Part shown: one piece after another, positions 43,528 through 52,825 of the stretch
Layout of the letters: every line of letters starts with the position of its first letter
How positions within the stretch are numbered: position 1 is the first letter of the stretch
Assembly (NCBI RefSeq): GCF_021325795.1
Contig: NZ_JAHPZX010000001.1
Coordinates: 1,240,001 to 1,304,000 of the forward strand
Reading direction: 5' to 3'
Source of the DNA: Bordetella sp. LUAb4
Lineage (GTDB): Bacteria; Pseudomonadota; Gammaproteobacteria; Burkholderiales; Burkholderiaceae_B
Length of the DNA: 64,000 bases
The notes under the pieces: generated by a model
Databases searched by the model: none
Told to the model about the DNA's origin: nothing
Seen by the model: only the letters and a program-made list of their open reading frames with translations
Made by a program: the position numbers and the translations under genes

Positions 43528-45450
43528 TTAAGCAGCCGAGCCGCCCAGGTAAGCCTCGACCACCTTGGGATTGGCCTGCACCTCGGCCGGCAAGCCCTCG
43601 GCGATCTTCTGCCCGAAGTCCAGCACCGACACCGTGTCGCACACGCCCATCACCACGTCCATATGGTGTTCGATCAGGATCAAGGTGATGCCGTGGTCGC
43701 GCACCTTGCGTATGATCACCAGCAGCTCGGCGATGTCGGGCGCGGTCAGACCCGCCGCCGGTTCATCGAGCAGCAGCAGTTGCGGATCCAGTGCCAGCGC
43801 GCGGGCGATCTCCAGCAGGCGCTGCTTGCCGTAAGGCAGGTTGCGCGCCTCTTCCGCCGCCAGATTGTCCAGGCCGACGAATTCCAGCAAGGCCAGGGCG
43901 CGCGCACGGGCCGCGTTTTCCTCGTTCTTCCAGCGTGGCGTGCGCAAGGCGATATTGGTCAGGCCAGTGCGGAAAGTGTGATGCAGACCCACCAACACGT
44001 TTTCCAGCGCGGTCATCTCCCCGAACAGCGCCACGTTCTGGAAGGTGCGCGCCACACCGGCCGACGCGATCTGCGCCGGCACCAGGCCCACCAGCGAACG
44101 GCCGCCGAATTCCACGGCGCCGGCGGTAGGCACATAGATGCCGCTCAGCACGTTCATCATGGTGCTCTTGCCCGATCCATTGGGCCCGATCAGCCCGTGG
44201 ATGGAGCCGCGCTTGACCACCAGGTCGACCTGGTTCAAGGCGCGCAGGCCGCCGAACTGCATCAGGATGCCCTTCGCCGTCAGCAACTCCTGGCCATGAT
44301 CGGCGCGCGTCTGCGGCACGGCGTCCGCTTCGTGAACCAGTTCCTTCTTCACCGCCAGCGCGGCGCGATGCGTGTTGAAGAACAGGTTGCGCACGAAGCC
44401 GACGATACCGTCCGGCAGGTAGTACACGACGAATAGAATCATCAGGCCGAAGATGGTCAGGCGCCAGTCCGTCAAGGCCTCCATCCAGTACGCGAACACC
44501 GTCAGGGCCACGGTGCCGATGACCGGCACCGCCATGCGCCGCGGCGTGCTGCGTCCCTTGGCGACGGCGATGGCGCCGCCGACCACCACCAGCAGCGCCA
44601 GGCCCAGGGCAATCAGGCGGAACGTGGCGATGTCGTCCAGCATCTTGGGCAGCAGCACGACGATGGCGGCGCCCAGCAGCGCGCCGACACGCGTCTTGCG
44701 TCCACCCATGATGATGGCCAGCAGGAACAGGATCGTCAGTTCGAAGTTATAGGTGTTGGGCGAGATGTACTGCTCGGAATAGGAATAGAGCCCGCCCGCC
44801 AAACCGGCGAAACCGGCGCTGATGACAAAGGCCACCACCTTGTAGCGGTATACCGACACGCCCATGCAATCCGCCGCGATGGGGCTGTCGCGCAACGCTT
44901 CGAAGGTACGGCCGATATGGGATTTCAAAATGCGGTGAACGACGATCAGCGCCAGCACCAGCAAGGCGCCGACCAGCCAGAAGTACTCGCGCTTATCCAG
45001 CATGTGCCCACCGATGACGGGCTTGTTCAGCTTGATGCCCATCGGCCCTTCGGTCAGGAAACTCATCTCGTTGATGAGAATCTGGATGATGGTGCCGAAG
45101 GCCAGCGTCACCATGGCCAGGTAGGGACCGATCACGCGCAAGGCCGGCAGGGCCAGGATGGCGCCGAACACGGCGGCGATGGCGATGGCCGCCGGCAGCG
45201 TCAGCCAGATCGGCCAGCCCAGATGGAAGAACAGCACGCCCACGACGTAGGAGCCGATGCCGAACAGGCCGGCGTGGCCCAGCGATACCTGGCCGGTATA
45301 GCCCACCACGATGTCCAGCCCGAACAGCAGGATGGCGTAGATCATGATGGTTTCGACGAGGTGCAGGTAATACGGGTTGCCCACGGCCAGCGGCAGGCCG
45401 ATCAGGAAGGCGATGCCCAGGATCGAGGCGATCAAGGTAAGGGGTTTCAT
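43528..45450 (-). CDS. LivM-LivG fusion: ABC permease joined to its ATPase
   Basis: 640 residues in one open frame. Residues 1 to about 330 are a LivM permease (GYTGQVSLGHAGLFGIGSYV; loop EALRDSPIAADCMGV). Residues about 385-640 are a LivG ATPase (Walker A GPNGSGKSTM, signature LPYGKQRLLEIARAL, Walker B LLLLDEPAAGL). In E. coli these are separate genes. The fusion fixes a 1:1 ratio of the two. It starts 3 bp after the livH stop. Confidence 0.94.
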   Translation of the reverse strand: MKPLTLIASILGIAFLIGLPLAVGNPYYLHLVETIMIYAILLFGLDIVVGYTGQVSLGHAGLFGIGSYVVGVLFFHLGWPIWLTLPAAIAIAAVFGAILALPALRVIGPYLAMVTLAFGTIIQILINEMSFLTEGPMGIKLNKPVIGGHMLDKREYFWLVGALLVLALIVVHRILKSHIGRTFEALRDSPIAADCMGVSVYRYKVVAFVISAGFAGLAGGLYSYSEQYISPNTYNFELTILFLLAIIMGGRKTRVGALLGAAIVVLLPKMLDDIATFRLIALGLALLVVVGGAIAVAKGRSTPRRMAVPVIGTVALTVFAYWMEALTDWRLTIFGLMILFVVYYLPDGIVGFVRNLFFNTHRAALAVKKELVHEADAVPQTRADHGQELLTAKGILMQFGGLRALNQVDLVVKRGSIHGLIGPNGSGKSTMMNVLSGIYVPTAGAVEFGGRSLVGLVPAQIASAGVARTFQNVALFGEMTALENVLVGLHHTFRTGLTNIALRTPRWKNEENAARARALALLEFVGLDNLAAEEARNLPYGKQRLLEIARALALDPQLLLLDEPAAGLTAPDIAELLVIIRKVRDHGITLILIEHHMDVVMGVCDTVSVLDFGQKIAEGLPAEVQANPKVVEAYLGGSAA

Positions 45451-45453
45451 GGC

Positions 45454-46350
45454 TCAGACCTTCTTGATCGCGGTCTTGCCGAACAGGCCGGCGGGTTTGA
45501 ATGCGAGAACCAGCAGCAGCAGCACCAAGCCTGGCACGTCCTTGTAGCCGGTCGACAGATAGAAGCCGGTGGTAGTCTCGGCGATGCCCAGGATCAGGCC
45601 GCCGACCACCACGCCGGTGCCGCTGGACAAGCCGCCGATGATGGCGACAGCAAAGGCCTTCAGCCCCAGCACCGCGCCCATGGTGGCGCCGGTCAGGGTC
45701 AGCGGTGCGATCAACACGCCGGCGAAGGACGCGGTCAGCGATGACAGCGCGTAAGAGAAAGTGATCACCAGGCCCGTGTTGATGCCCATCAAGCCCGCGG
45801 CATCGCGGTCATTGGAAGTGGCGACGAAGGCCTTGCCGTGGATGGACTTGCGGTTGAACAGCTCCACCAGCAGCATCATGGCCAGCGCGCCGAACACCAC
45901 CAGCAATTCCATGGGCAGGACGTTGGCGCCGGCCAGCTTGATCGGCGCCACCGGCAGCGGCGACGGGAATGGCAGGTCGTCACGGCCCCAAACGTTTTCC
46001 GCTACGTTGCGGAAGATGATGCCCAAGGCGATCGTGGCCATGATCCAGCCAAATTCCGAGCGGGTCTTGATGGCCGGACGCACGGCGATGCGCTCCACTA
46101 CCGCGCCCTGGATGAAGCCGAACACGCACACGATGGGTATCATCAACCAGTAGTTGACGCCCAAGCCGACCAGGGTCAGGCCCACCAGCGCGCCCAGCAT
46201 CAGCGCTTCGCCCTGGCCGAAATTCAGCGTGCCGGACGTGGCGAAAGTCAGTTGATAGCCGAAGGCGATGACCGCGTAGATCATGCCTAACGCGATCCCG
46301 CTGTATATGAGTTGCAAGAGAATCATCGGATTTTCCGCGAAGAAACCCAC
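45454..46350 (-). CDS. livH: ABC permease LivH
   Basis: 298 residues with eight to nine membrane segments. It has LNFGQGEALMLGALVGL and the loop GKAFVATSNDRDAAGLMGI that docks on the ATPase. It pairs with the fused LivM half. Confidence 0.94.
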   Translation of the reverse strand: MGFFAENPMILLQLIYSGIALGMIYAVIAFGYQLTFATSGTLNFGQGEALMLGALVGLTLVGLGVNYWLMIPIVCVFGFIQGAVVERIAVRPAIKTRSEFGWIMATIALGIIFRNVAENVWGRDDLPFPSPLPVAPIKLAGANVLPMELLVVFGALAMMLLVELFNRKSIHGKAFVATSNDRDAAGLMGINTGLVITFSYALSSLTASFAGVLIAPLTLTGATMGAVLGLKAFAVAIIGGLSSGTGVVVGGLILGIAETTTGFYLSTGYKDVPGLVLLLLVLAFKPAGLFGKTAIKKV

Positions 46351-46474
46351 CCCCCGCCCTGCTGGGCGGGGGTGTGTGAACTGCTGGGTCTTGCTGTGCC
46401 TTGTGGTTCAGGCGTGGCGCATAGGCTTGCCGTCCGGGAACGGCTTACTTGAAATGGGCTTACCTGAACAAGCC

Positions 46475-47707
46475 TTACTTGGACGCGTCCGCCGACGCTT
46501 TGGCGTCTTTCTTGCGCGGCTGGGCGGTAGCCTTCATGTCGTCCGGATAGGCATACACCACACGGCCGTCCTTGACCTCGCCGAACACCACCAGATTGGC
46601 GGTGATGGCGTCGTGGTCGTCGTGCGTGAACGGACGGTCGTACGTCATGACCACGCCTTCCACCGGTGCCTTCAGATCTTCCAGCGCGGCGCGCACCTTG
46701 GGACCTTCGGTCGAATTGGCCTGGGTGATGGCCGCGGCCAGCAGGTAGATGGAGTCATAGCCCTGCGCCGCCGACACGGGTGAATCGATGCGGTTGTTCT
46801 TGGGCTTGAACTTGGCCAGATAGGCGTCGATGAATTCCTTGCGCTTGGGCGTATTGGGTTCCTGGATGAAGGTCTGCGGCATGCGCGCGCCAGAGCCATT
46901 GGCGCCAGCGTTGTCGATGTAGTTGGCCATGGACAAGGTCCAGCTGCCGACGATCGGTACCTTCCAGCCCAGCTTGGCCATGCCGTTGGCGATCTGCGCC
47001 AGTTCCGGACCGATGCCGTAGGTCAGCACGGCTTGCGCGCCCGCTTCCTTGGACTTCAACAATTGGGCCGTCATGTCGACGTCCTTGATGTTGAATTTTT
47101 CCGTGGCTACCGCTTTCACGCCCTTGGCGGCCAGGGCCTTTTCCAGGTCCTCGCGGCCCAGTTGGCCGTAATTGGTGGAGTCGGCCAGGATGGCGACCTT
47201 CTTGTAGCCGCTGCGCACCACCGCTTCCTCGACGATCATCGGTGCCTGGATGCTGTCGTGGGCAGCATTACGGAAGACGTAGTTGTCGGGGTTCTCCGGC
47301 GCCTTGAACTGGTGCGTGATGATGCTGCCGGTGGCCACGTTGTTGAAGACCGGGATCTTGGCATCCTGGAAGAAGCGCTGGGATGCCAGCGCCACGCCCG
47401 TGTTGATGTAGCCGACGACGGCGGTGACCTGTTCCTTGTTGATCAGTTCCTGCGCGATCTGCACGCCGCGTTCGTTCTTGGCTTCGTCGTCGCGTTCGAC
47501 CAGGACCAATTGGCGTCCCAGCACACCGCCCTTCTTGTTGATTTCTTCAGCCGCGAGGCGTACGCCGTCGCGCATGCTCACGCCCATCGAGGACGACCCA
47601 CCGGTATAGGGACCGCTGACGCCAATCTTGATGGGATCGGCGGCGTAGGCGCCACCCGCGCATGCGAGGGTCAAAGCGCCGACGAGCAGCTTGATGCGAT
47701 GATTCAT
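46475..47707 (-). CDS. Branched-chain amino acid ABC transporter substrate-binding protein
   Basis: 410 residues from ATG 47707 with GGAGACAAC upstream. Signal peptide MNHRIKLLVGALTLACAGGA, cleavage near AYA. The Leu/Ile/Val-binding fold is clear: IKIGVSGPYTGGSSSMGVSM, ERDDEAKNERGVQIAQELI, VVGYINTGVAL. First gene of the second Liv operon. A 124-bp gap separates it from livH. Confidence 0.93.
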   Translation of the reverse strand: MNHRIKLLVGALTLACAGGAYAADPIKIGVSGPYTGGSSSMGVSMRDGVRLAAEEINKKGGVLGRQLVLVERDDEAKNERGVQIAQELINKEQVTAVVGYINTGVALASQRFFQDAKIPVFNNVATGSIITHQFKAPENPDNYVFRNAAHDSIQAPMIVEEAVVRSGYKKVAILADSTNYGQLGREDLEKALAAKGVKAVATEKFNIKDVDMTAQLLKSKEAGAQAVLTYGIGPELAQIANGMAKLGWKVPIVGSWTLSMANYIDNAGANGSGARMPQTFIQEPNTPKRKEFIDAYLAKFKPKNNRIDSPVSAAQGYDSIYLLAAAITQANSTEGPKVRAALEDLKAPVEGVVMTYDRPFTHDDHDAITANLVVFGEVKDGRVVYAYPDDMKATAQPRKKDAKASADASK

Positions 47708-48108
47708 TGTTGTCTCCGTTATGTTTTTACTGCGTAGGACCGCGTGCTTCTTGAGACTGTCTTGCTGAGTGAATCGCTGACTGAACCGTATTGCGTGGGC
47801 GTGTATCCCGTATTGCGTGGGGCGCGCACCGCCCCGGACGCACGGCATCGAGGACAGGGTGATGTCCAGGCCACGCGCCGGTGGGGTGCATATTCGTGTG
47901 TGTCTCCCTGCTGGTCTTCTTCTGATCGGCCACCTTCACGCGCTTCGTTCCCGGCGGTCGGAAAACCAAGGGCGGCGGCCATGCTGTAAATGATAGTGAC
48001 AGTGCGGCACAGGCTCAATGCCGTATTCACTAGGGATTGCCCGCGTCGCCGCAAGCTTCGCGTAAGTTGCGATGCAAATAAGACGATTTATGCGGGATAT
48101 CGCGTGTC
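47708..48108. other. Intergenic region upstream of the second Liv operon
   Basis: 401 bp between divergent receptor promoter and the lysE stop. It contains two direct copies of CCGTATTGCGTGGG (about 47788 and 47810, 22 bp apart), a helical-phase spacing consistent with a regulator site. No supported gene; the frames here are low-quality. Confidence 0.5.
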
Positions 48109-48744
48109 TCAGGCCACGCGCAGCAGCAGGCGCACGGCCATGCCGGCCATGACGACGGCGATGCCGCCGTCCAGCACGCGCCAGGTGCGGGCGTCGCGCA
48201 GCAAGGGCGCGGCCAGGCGGGCGCCGCCGCCGAGTATCAGCAGCCACAGGATGCTGGCGCAGACCGCGCCGCCGGCAAAGGCCAGGCTGGCCGAGCCGAA
48301 GTTGTGCGCCAACGCGCCCACCAGGGCCATGTCCAGCCAGAAATGCGGGTTGAGCAGCGTAAAGGCCAAAGCCCCCAGCACCGCACCGCGCCGGGTATGC
48401 GCCACTTGGGCGGCCGGCGCCAGGCCATCGCTCGGCCGCATGGCGCGCCGGGCCGAGCGCCAGGCATAGACCGCCAGGAAGGCGGCGCCGCCCCAGCCCA
48501 GTACGGTCATCAACCAGGGCGCCTGTTGATCGAGCGCGCGCAGGCCCAGCGCACTGGCGAAGATGACGACGGCGTCGGCCAGCGCGCAAACCAGCAGCAC
48601 GCTGGGAAGATGGGCGCGCATCAAGCCTTGGCGCAGGATAAAGGCGCTTTGCGCGCCCACGGCGGCGAACAGGCCGAGGCCGGTGAGCAGGCCGGCAAGC
48701 CAGGCCTGAATATCGAAAAAAGAAGAGGAGGCGAGCGTAAACAT
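48109..48744 (-). CDS. LysE/ArgO-family amino acid exporter
   Basis: 211 residues, six membrane segments. It has the LysE family start FAAVGAQSAFILRQGLMR and the Asn-Pro-containing LLNPHFWLDM. LysE and ArgO export lysine and arginine and are controlled by a divergent LysR regulator (LysG/ArgP), which is what follows at 49175. A palindromic AT-rich site lies just upstream. Confidence 0.92.
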   Translation of the reverse strand: MFTLASSSFFDIQAWLAGLLTGLGLFAAVGAQSAFILRQGLMRAHLPSVLLVCALADAVVIFASALGLRALDQQAPWLMTVLGWGGAAFLAVYAWRSARRAMRPSDGLAPAAQVAHTRRGAVLGALAFTLLNPHFWLDMALVGALAHNFGSASLAFAGGAVCASILWLLILGGGARLAAPLLRDARTWRVLDGGIAVVMAGMAVRLLLRVA

Positions 48745-49174
48745 GGGCGAGATTCTGACGCTGCCGGCAACATTAGTTAAGCTAATTTTCTTAAGGTGTA
48801 TTAAGATTTTCTAATGCACGGAAGTTACCTTGGCTTCATGGTGGTGACGTTGTTTTTCCTGATGTTGTGGCGTTACCCGTCGGCGGCCTGTTTCCGGCCG
48901 GGCGGCGCTGGCCAGCTAGCCCGGCACTGGGCGCGGGGCTGCCGCAATCCGGGCAAGGGTCCAGATGAGCGCGCGGGCGCCGCGAGCACGAGAGGCAAGC
49001 GTCAAGGCGGATTGTTCGACCTGACCCTTGCCGCGGTCGACCGGCAGGAACCCACGCCGGCCAAGGGAATCAAAACGATCCGGCGGGCATGCGCTCGCCG
49101 TGGGGAACCCGGTCCGCATTCGTGCAACTCATCTGTCATCCTGCCTCGCCCAAATTCTTAATTGGCCATATACA
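48745..49174. other. Divergent regulatory region of lysE and its LysR regulator
   Basis: 430 bp. The first 60 bp are AT-rich and hold TTAG-N5-CTAA (48773-48785) and CTTAA-N6-TTAAG (48790-48805), both candidate LysR operators. The rest is GC-rich and has no supported gene; a frame from 48814 begins with a hydrophobic stretch but lacks an RBS. Confidence 0.6.
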
Positions 49175-50080
49175 GTGAACCTTGATTACTCTCATGTACG
49201 CGCATTGGCCGCGGTCATCCGCGAGGGAAGTTTCGACCGCGCCGCCCAGGCCTTGAATGTCACGCCTTCGGCCATTTCACAGCGGATCCGGACACTGGAA
49301 GACCGCACCGGCCGCCTGCTGGTGCAGCGCACCGTCCCCGCCGTGCCCACCGCCGACGGCCAGGTCATCGTGCAATACGCCGAGCAGACGGCCTTGCTGG
49401 AACACGATGCGCTGGCCCGGCTGGGCATGCTGGCCGACAATATGTCGCAAGCCACGCTGCCGGTGGCGGTGAACCACGACAGCCTGGAAACCTGGTTCAT
49501 GGACGCGGCCATCGAGTTTTCCAACGGCACCCAGGCCACCCTGGACCTGCGTTCGGAAGATCAGGACCATACCGCCACCCTGCTACGCAACGGCACCGTG
49601 CTGGGCGCTGTCACCACGTTGTCCGAACCGGTGCAGGGCTGCCGTCTGCATGCGCTGGGCAGCATGCGCTACGTCGCGTCCTGCAGCCCGGCCTTCCACC
49701 AGCGCCATTTCGCCAATGGCGTCAATGCGCAATCGCTGGGGCAGGCGCCGGTACTGGTGTACAACCGCAAGGATGCGATGCAGGCGCGTTTCGCGCGCAA
49801 GATCATGGGCAAGACGCCCTGGCAGCCGCCCATCTGGTGGCTGCCTTCGGCCCGTGCCTTCGTGCAGGCGTCGTTGGCGGGGCTGGGTTGGACCATGAAT
49901 CCGCTGGCCTTGATTCAGAAGGAACTGGACGCGGGCACACTGGTGCCGCTGCGTGCGCGCGCTTTTGACGACGCGCCGCTGTATTGGCAGCACTGGCGGG
50001 TAAACTCCGACGCCATGTCGGCCCTTACCGATGCCGTGCTGGCTGCTTCCCGCAGCCTGGCGCGCCGCGGCCGGCCCTGA
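49175..50080 (+). CDS. ArgP/LysG-type LysR regulator of the LysE exporter
   Basis: 301 residues from GTG 49175 (VNLDYSHVRALAAVIREGSF). The N-terminal winged HTH reads SFDRAAQALNVTPSAISQRIRTLE, very close to ArgP/IciA. The effector domain follows (VAVNHDSLETWF). It senses basic amino acids and activates the divergent lysE gene. Confidence 0.92.
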   Translation: MNLDYSHVRALAAVIREGSFDRAAQALNVTPSAISQRIRTLEDRTGRLLVQRTVPAVPTADGQVIVQYAEQTALLEHDALARLGMLADNMSQATLPVAVNHDSLETWFMDAAIEFSNGTQATLDLRSEDQDHTATLLRNGTVLGAVTTLSEPVQGCRLHALGSMRYVASCSPAFHQRHFANGVNAQSLGQAPVLVYNRKDAMQARFARKIMGKTPWQPPIWWLPSARAFVQASLAGLGWTMNPLALIQKELDAGTLVPLRARAFDDAPLYWQHWRVNSDAMSALTDAVLAASRSLARRGRP

Positions 50081-50136
50081 TCGGCGCGCCGCGCTCCCTG
50101 TTTTTCGCGCTGCCTCTTTTATTTGGAGATTCACGC

Positions 50137-50655
50137 ATGACTATCCGCAAATATGCCGTTGCCACGCTGCTGGCATTCGCAGCCCAAGGCGCCGCTTACG
50201 CCGATGATTTCAAGATTGGGAGCATCGAGGTCGACGATCTCTGGATGCGCGCCACCGCGCCGGGGCAGAGCGTCGGCGGTGGCTATATGGAAATCGAGAA
50301 CAAGGGCAAGGAGGCGGACCGCCTGATGTCGGTCAAGTCACCGATCGCCGACAGTGTGGAAGTGCATGAAACGCGCACGGAAAACGGCGTGTCCAGCATG
50401 CGCGGCACCGGCCCGGTGGCCATCGCCCCCGGTGCCGAAGTCAAGTTCGCGCCGGGCGGTTATCACCTGATGTTCCTGAAGCTGAAGCAGCCGCTGAAGC
50501 AGGACGAGGAAGTGCCGGCCACGTTGGTCTTCGAGCACGCCGGCGCGGTCGACGTGAAGTTCAAGGTCAAGGCGATCAACTACAAGGCCGGCGGCGCCAT
50601 GAATCACGACATGAGCGGCATGTCAGGCATGGACCACTCGAAGATGAAACATTGA
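50137..50655 (+). CDS. PCu(A)C-family periplasmic copper chaperone
   Basis: 172 residues, ATG 50137 with TTTGGAGA upstream. Signal peptide MTIRKYAVATLLAFAAQGAA cut near YADD. The copper site H-X10-M-X21-H-X-M is exact: His in VEVHET, Met in SSMRG, then YHLM. A Met/His-rich tail (MNHDMSGMSGMDHSKMKH) adds further copper ligands. Members deliver Cu(I) to cytochrome oxidase. Confidence 0.94.
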   Translation: MTIRKYAVATLLAFAAQGAAYADDFKIGSIEVDDLWMRATAPGQSVGGGYMEIENKGKEADRLMSVKSPIADSVEVHETRTENGVSSMRGTGPVAIAPGAEVKFAPGGYHLMFLKLKQPLKQDEEVPATLVFEHAGAVDVKFKVKAINYKAGGAMNHDMSGMSGMDHSKMKH

Positions 50656-50673
50656 TAGCGGGCGGGCTGACGC

Positions 50674-51081
50674 TTACGCTTCGTCGCTCAGGATCCAGGT
50701 CAGCAGCGAAGGGTGGCGCTCCAGGGCCGGTCGGCATTCCCGCAGCAGCAGCGCGATGAGGACCCTCTCGCGCTCGATTCTTTCTTCCAGGGTGGAGACA
50801 TCGCAGGGACCCGCCCAGATATCCCAGTCGTAATGCGTCACGGCGTCGAACATGGCATTGAGCTGCGCCAGGCTCTTGCCTTGGCGATGCAGCGCCAGGC
50901 CCCGCTGGAACAGCGCACGGTCACGCCGATATCTCTTGCGCAGAGAACGCAGGGTTGTTTCCATTTCGCGGTCCAGCCCTGTGACGGGCAGCGGCGGCAA
51001 TGGCGCGAGGAAGCTGAATAGCGCCAGGAAGCGCGCCCGTAGAAAAGCAGCGAAAGTATCGAGATAGGTCATGATGGCCAC
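50674..51081 (-). CDS. Conserved-looking small protein of unknown function
   Basis: About 135 residues, start ATG 51081 or 51072. A short hydrophobic N-terminus (FAAFLRARFLALFSFLAPL) is followed by a helical, Arg-rich body (RSLRKRYRRDRALFQRGLAL, DVSTLEERIERERVLIALLL). It converges on the copper chaperone gene with an 18-bp gap. I do not recognise a family. Confidence 0.55.
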   Translation of the reverse strand: MAIMTYLDTFAAFLRARFLALFSFLAPLPPLPVTGLDREMETTLRSLRKRYRRDRALFQRGLALHRQGKSLAQLNAMFDAVTHYDWDIWAGPCDVSTLEERIERERVLIALLLRECRPALERHPSLLTWILSDEA

Positions 51082-51275
51082 CAGAAAAAGGACAGGTGCG
51101 CCGCGCGCATCGCGGCACCATACGTCTTAGCGCGCCCAAGGCTAGATCCAGACAGCCTTGCTGAAAATGAGCACGCGCCGACAAACAACGTCGGATTTTT
51201 CGTACACCTGACCTGCTGAATGGTTCCCTTCCCGCCAGCCCAACGCCGGCCTTGCCGCAAGGGAGCAAAGACATC

Positions 51276-51344
51276 ATGAACAAGGTTCGCTACAAGCGCA
51301 GCGAGTTGCCGCGCCAAATCCCGGCGAAGCAGAATAGCGGGTGA
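51276..51344 (+). CDS. Candidate 22-residue small protein
   Basis: ATG 51276 is preceded by AAGGGAG at good spacing; the peptide is basic (MNKVRYKRSELPRQIP..). Its stop lies within a 22-bp perfect palindrome. Too short to confirm from sequence alone. Confidence 0.3.
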   Translation: MNKVRYKRSELPRQIPAKQNSG

Positions 51345-51360
51345 TTCGCGCGAATCACCC
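51339..51360. promoter_or_regulatory. Perfect 22-bp palindrome
   Basis: Eleven-base arms beginning GGGTGATTCGC with no spacer. As RNA it would form a tight hairpin without a T-run; as DNA it is a strong dimer-binding site. It lies 221 bp before the aminotransferase start. Confidence 0.55.
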
Positions 51361-51399
51361 CCAAACCAGGGCCAAAATAGGCGCTCCGCAGCAGCGTAA

Positions 51400-51432
51400 C
51401 TAAACTACATTTTCAGTTCCCTTCTAGTTTAG
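51400..51432. promoter_or_regulatory. Inverted repeat upstream of the aminotransferase gene
   Basis: CTAAACT and AGTTTAG, a perfect 7-bp inverted repeat with 19 bp between, in AT-rich sequence 149 bp before the start. It resembles an operator for a GntR- or MocR-like regulator. Confidence 0.5.
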
Positions 51433-51580
51433 AATCCTTGATGCCCGGTAAGCCCTGTTTATCGCGGCGGTCGTGCCTCCGGCCCGTCGGCGACACGGGC
51501 GTCGCGTTGCCCGTGCCGGGATGTCGTACGCAGTCCGGCCCGCCGCCAAGGCGGATCATCGTCCTATCCCAGCGACCATC

Positions 51581-52825
51581 ATGCCGTCCTCTACCGTGCC
51601 CGAATACGCTTTCGCGGCACCTTTCACGTTTCCGCCCGCCTCCCCCATACGCCGCCTGGTGCCCTACGCCAACCGTCCCGGCACCATCTCGATGGCAGGG
51701 GGGTATCCCGCCCAGGAACTGTTCGACGTTGCCGGCCTGCAAGAGGCCTCCGCCAATGTGGGCGCCCGGCTGGTCGATTGCCTGCAGTACTCGAACATCG
51801 AAGGTCAGGCCAGCCTGCGTCATGCCCTGGCGCGGCTGTCGGCGCAGCGCGGCATCGCCTGCGATCCGGACACCGAACTGGCCGTGACCGGTGGTTCGCA
51901 ACAGGCGCTGGCGCTGTTGGCCCGCGTCATGCTGCAACCGGGCGACGTGGCTTTCGTCGAAAGCCCCGGTTTCCCCAACTCGGCACAGACCATGCGCCAC
52001 ACCGGCGCGACGGTCGTCACCGTACCGTCCGGCCCTGAAGGCATCGACGTGGACGCCTTGGCACGTATGGCGGCCATCCATAAGCCCAAGCTGGTGAGCG
52101 TGGTCGCCACGTTCTCCAATCCCTGTGGCGCCACGCTTACCCGTGAAAAGCGGCTGCGCCTGCTGGAACTGGCCGTGCAGCACCGCTTCCTGCTGGTTGA
52201 AGACGACCCTTACGGCGAGCTGCGTTTTTCCGGCGAGGCGGTGCCACCCATTCTGGCCCTGGCCACGGGCGAGGCGCGCAAGTGGACGGCGTATATCTCC
52301 AGCATGTCCAAGACCATGGCTCCTGGTTTGCGCATCGGCTGGATGATCGCCCCGCCTGAAGTGCGTCGCCGCTGCACGGGCGCCAAGGCCGCCGACGACA
52401 TGGCGTGTTCGGCCTGGATCCAGGAAATCGTCGCGCAGTATCTGGCCGATGGCCACTACGAGCGCCACGTGCCGCGCATCCGGGCGGCCTATGGTTCGCG
52501 CTGCGCCGCTCTGGGCGATGCCCTGCGCACGCATATGGGCGATGAGATCACCTTCCTGCAGCCGCAAGGCGGCATGTTCTGCTGGGGCCGCCTGACAGGC
52601 GCGATCGACAGCACCCGCCTGCTGCCTTATGCCATCGAGCACGAAATCGTCTACGTCCCGGGCAATGCATTCTATGGCGACCCGGCGCAGGCTGACGAAC
52701 AGGCCATGCGGCTGTCCTTCGCCACCATGAACGAAGCGCAGATCACCGAAGGCATCATCCGCCTGCAGCGCGCCCTGCGCGCCTGCGAAGCCAACAAACC
52801 CGTCTCCATCGCACTGGCCGCATGA
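51581..52825 (+). CDS. PLP-dependent class I/II aminotransferase (MocR/2-aminoadipate type, no HTH)
   Basis: 414 residues from ATG 51581. It is a fold type I enzyme: YSNIEGQASLRHALA, TGGSQQALALLARVML, SNPCGATLTREKRLRLLELA, VEDDPYGELRF, and the PLP lysine in SSMSKTMAPGLRIGWM. This is the catalytic half of MocR regulators, close to LysN-type 2-aminoadipate transaminases. No GntR domain is attached. The next gene overlaps by 4 bp. The amino donor is not predictable. Confidence 0.9.
   Translation: MPSSTVPEYAFAAPFTFPPASPIRRLVPYANRPGTISMAGGYPAQELFDVAGLQEASANVGARLVDCLQYSNIEGQASLRHALARLSAQRGIACDPDTELAVTGGSQQALALLARVMLQPGDVAFVESPGFPNSAQTMRHTGATVVTVPSGPEGIDVDALARMAAIHKPKLVSVVATFSNPCGATLTREKRLRLLELAVQHRFLLVEDDPYGELRFSGEAVPPILALATGEARKWTAYISSMSKTMAPGLRIGWMIAPPEVRRRCTGAKAADDMACSAWIQEIVAQYLADGHYERHVPRIRAAYGSRCAALGDALRTHMGDEITFLQPQGGMFCWGRLTGAIDSTRLLPYAIEHEIVYVPGNAFYGDPAQADEQAMRLSFATMNEAQITEGIIRLQRALRACEANKPVSIALAA

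Noticed and set aside
48814-49161. Small frame starting with a hydrophobic stretch upstream of the LysR gene
   Set aside because: No ribosome-binding site, and composition after residue 30 looks like non-coding GC-rich DNA.
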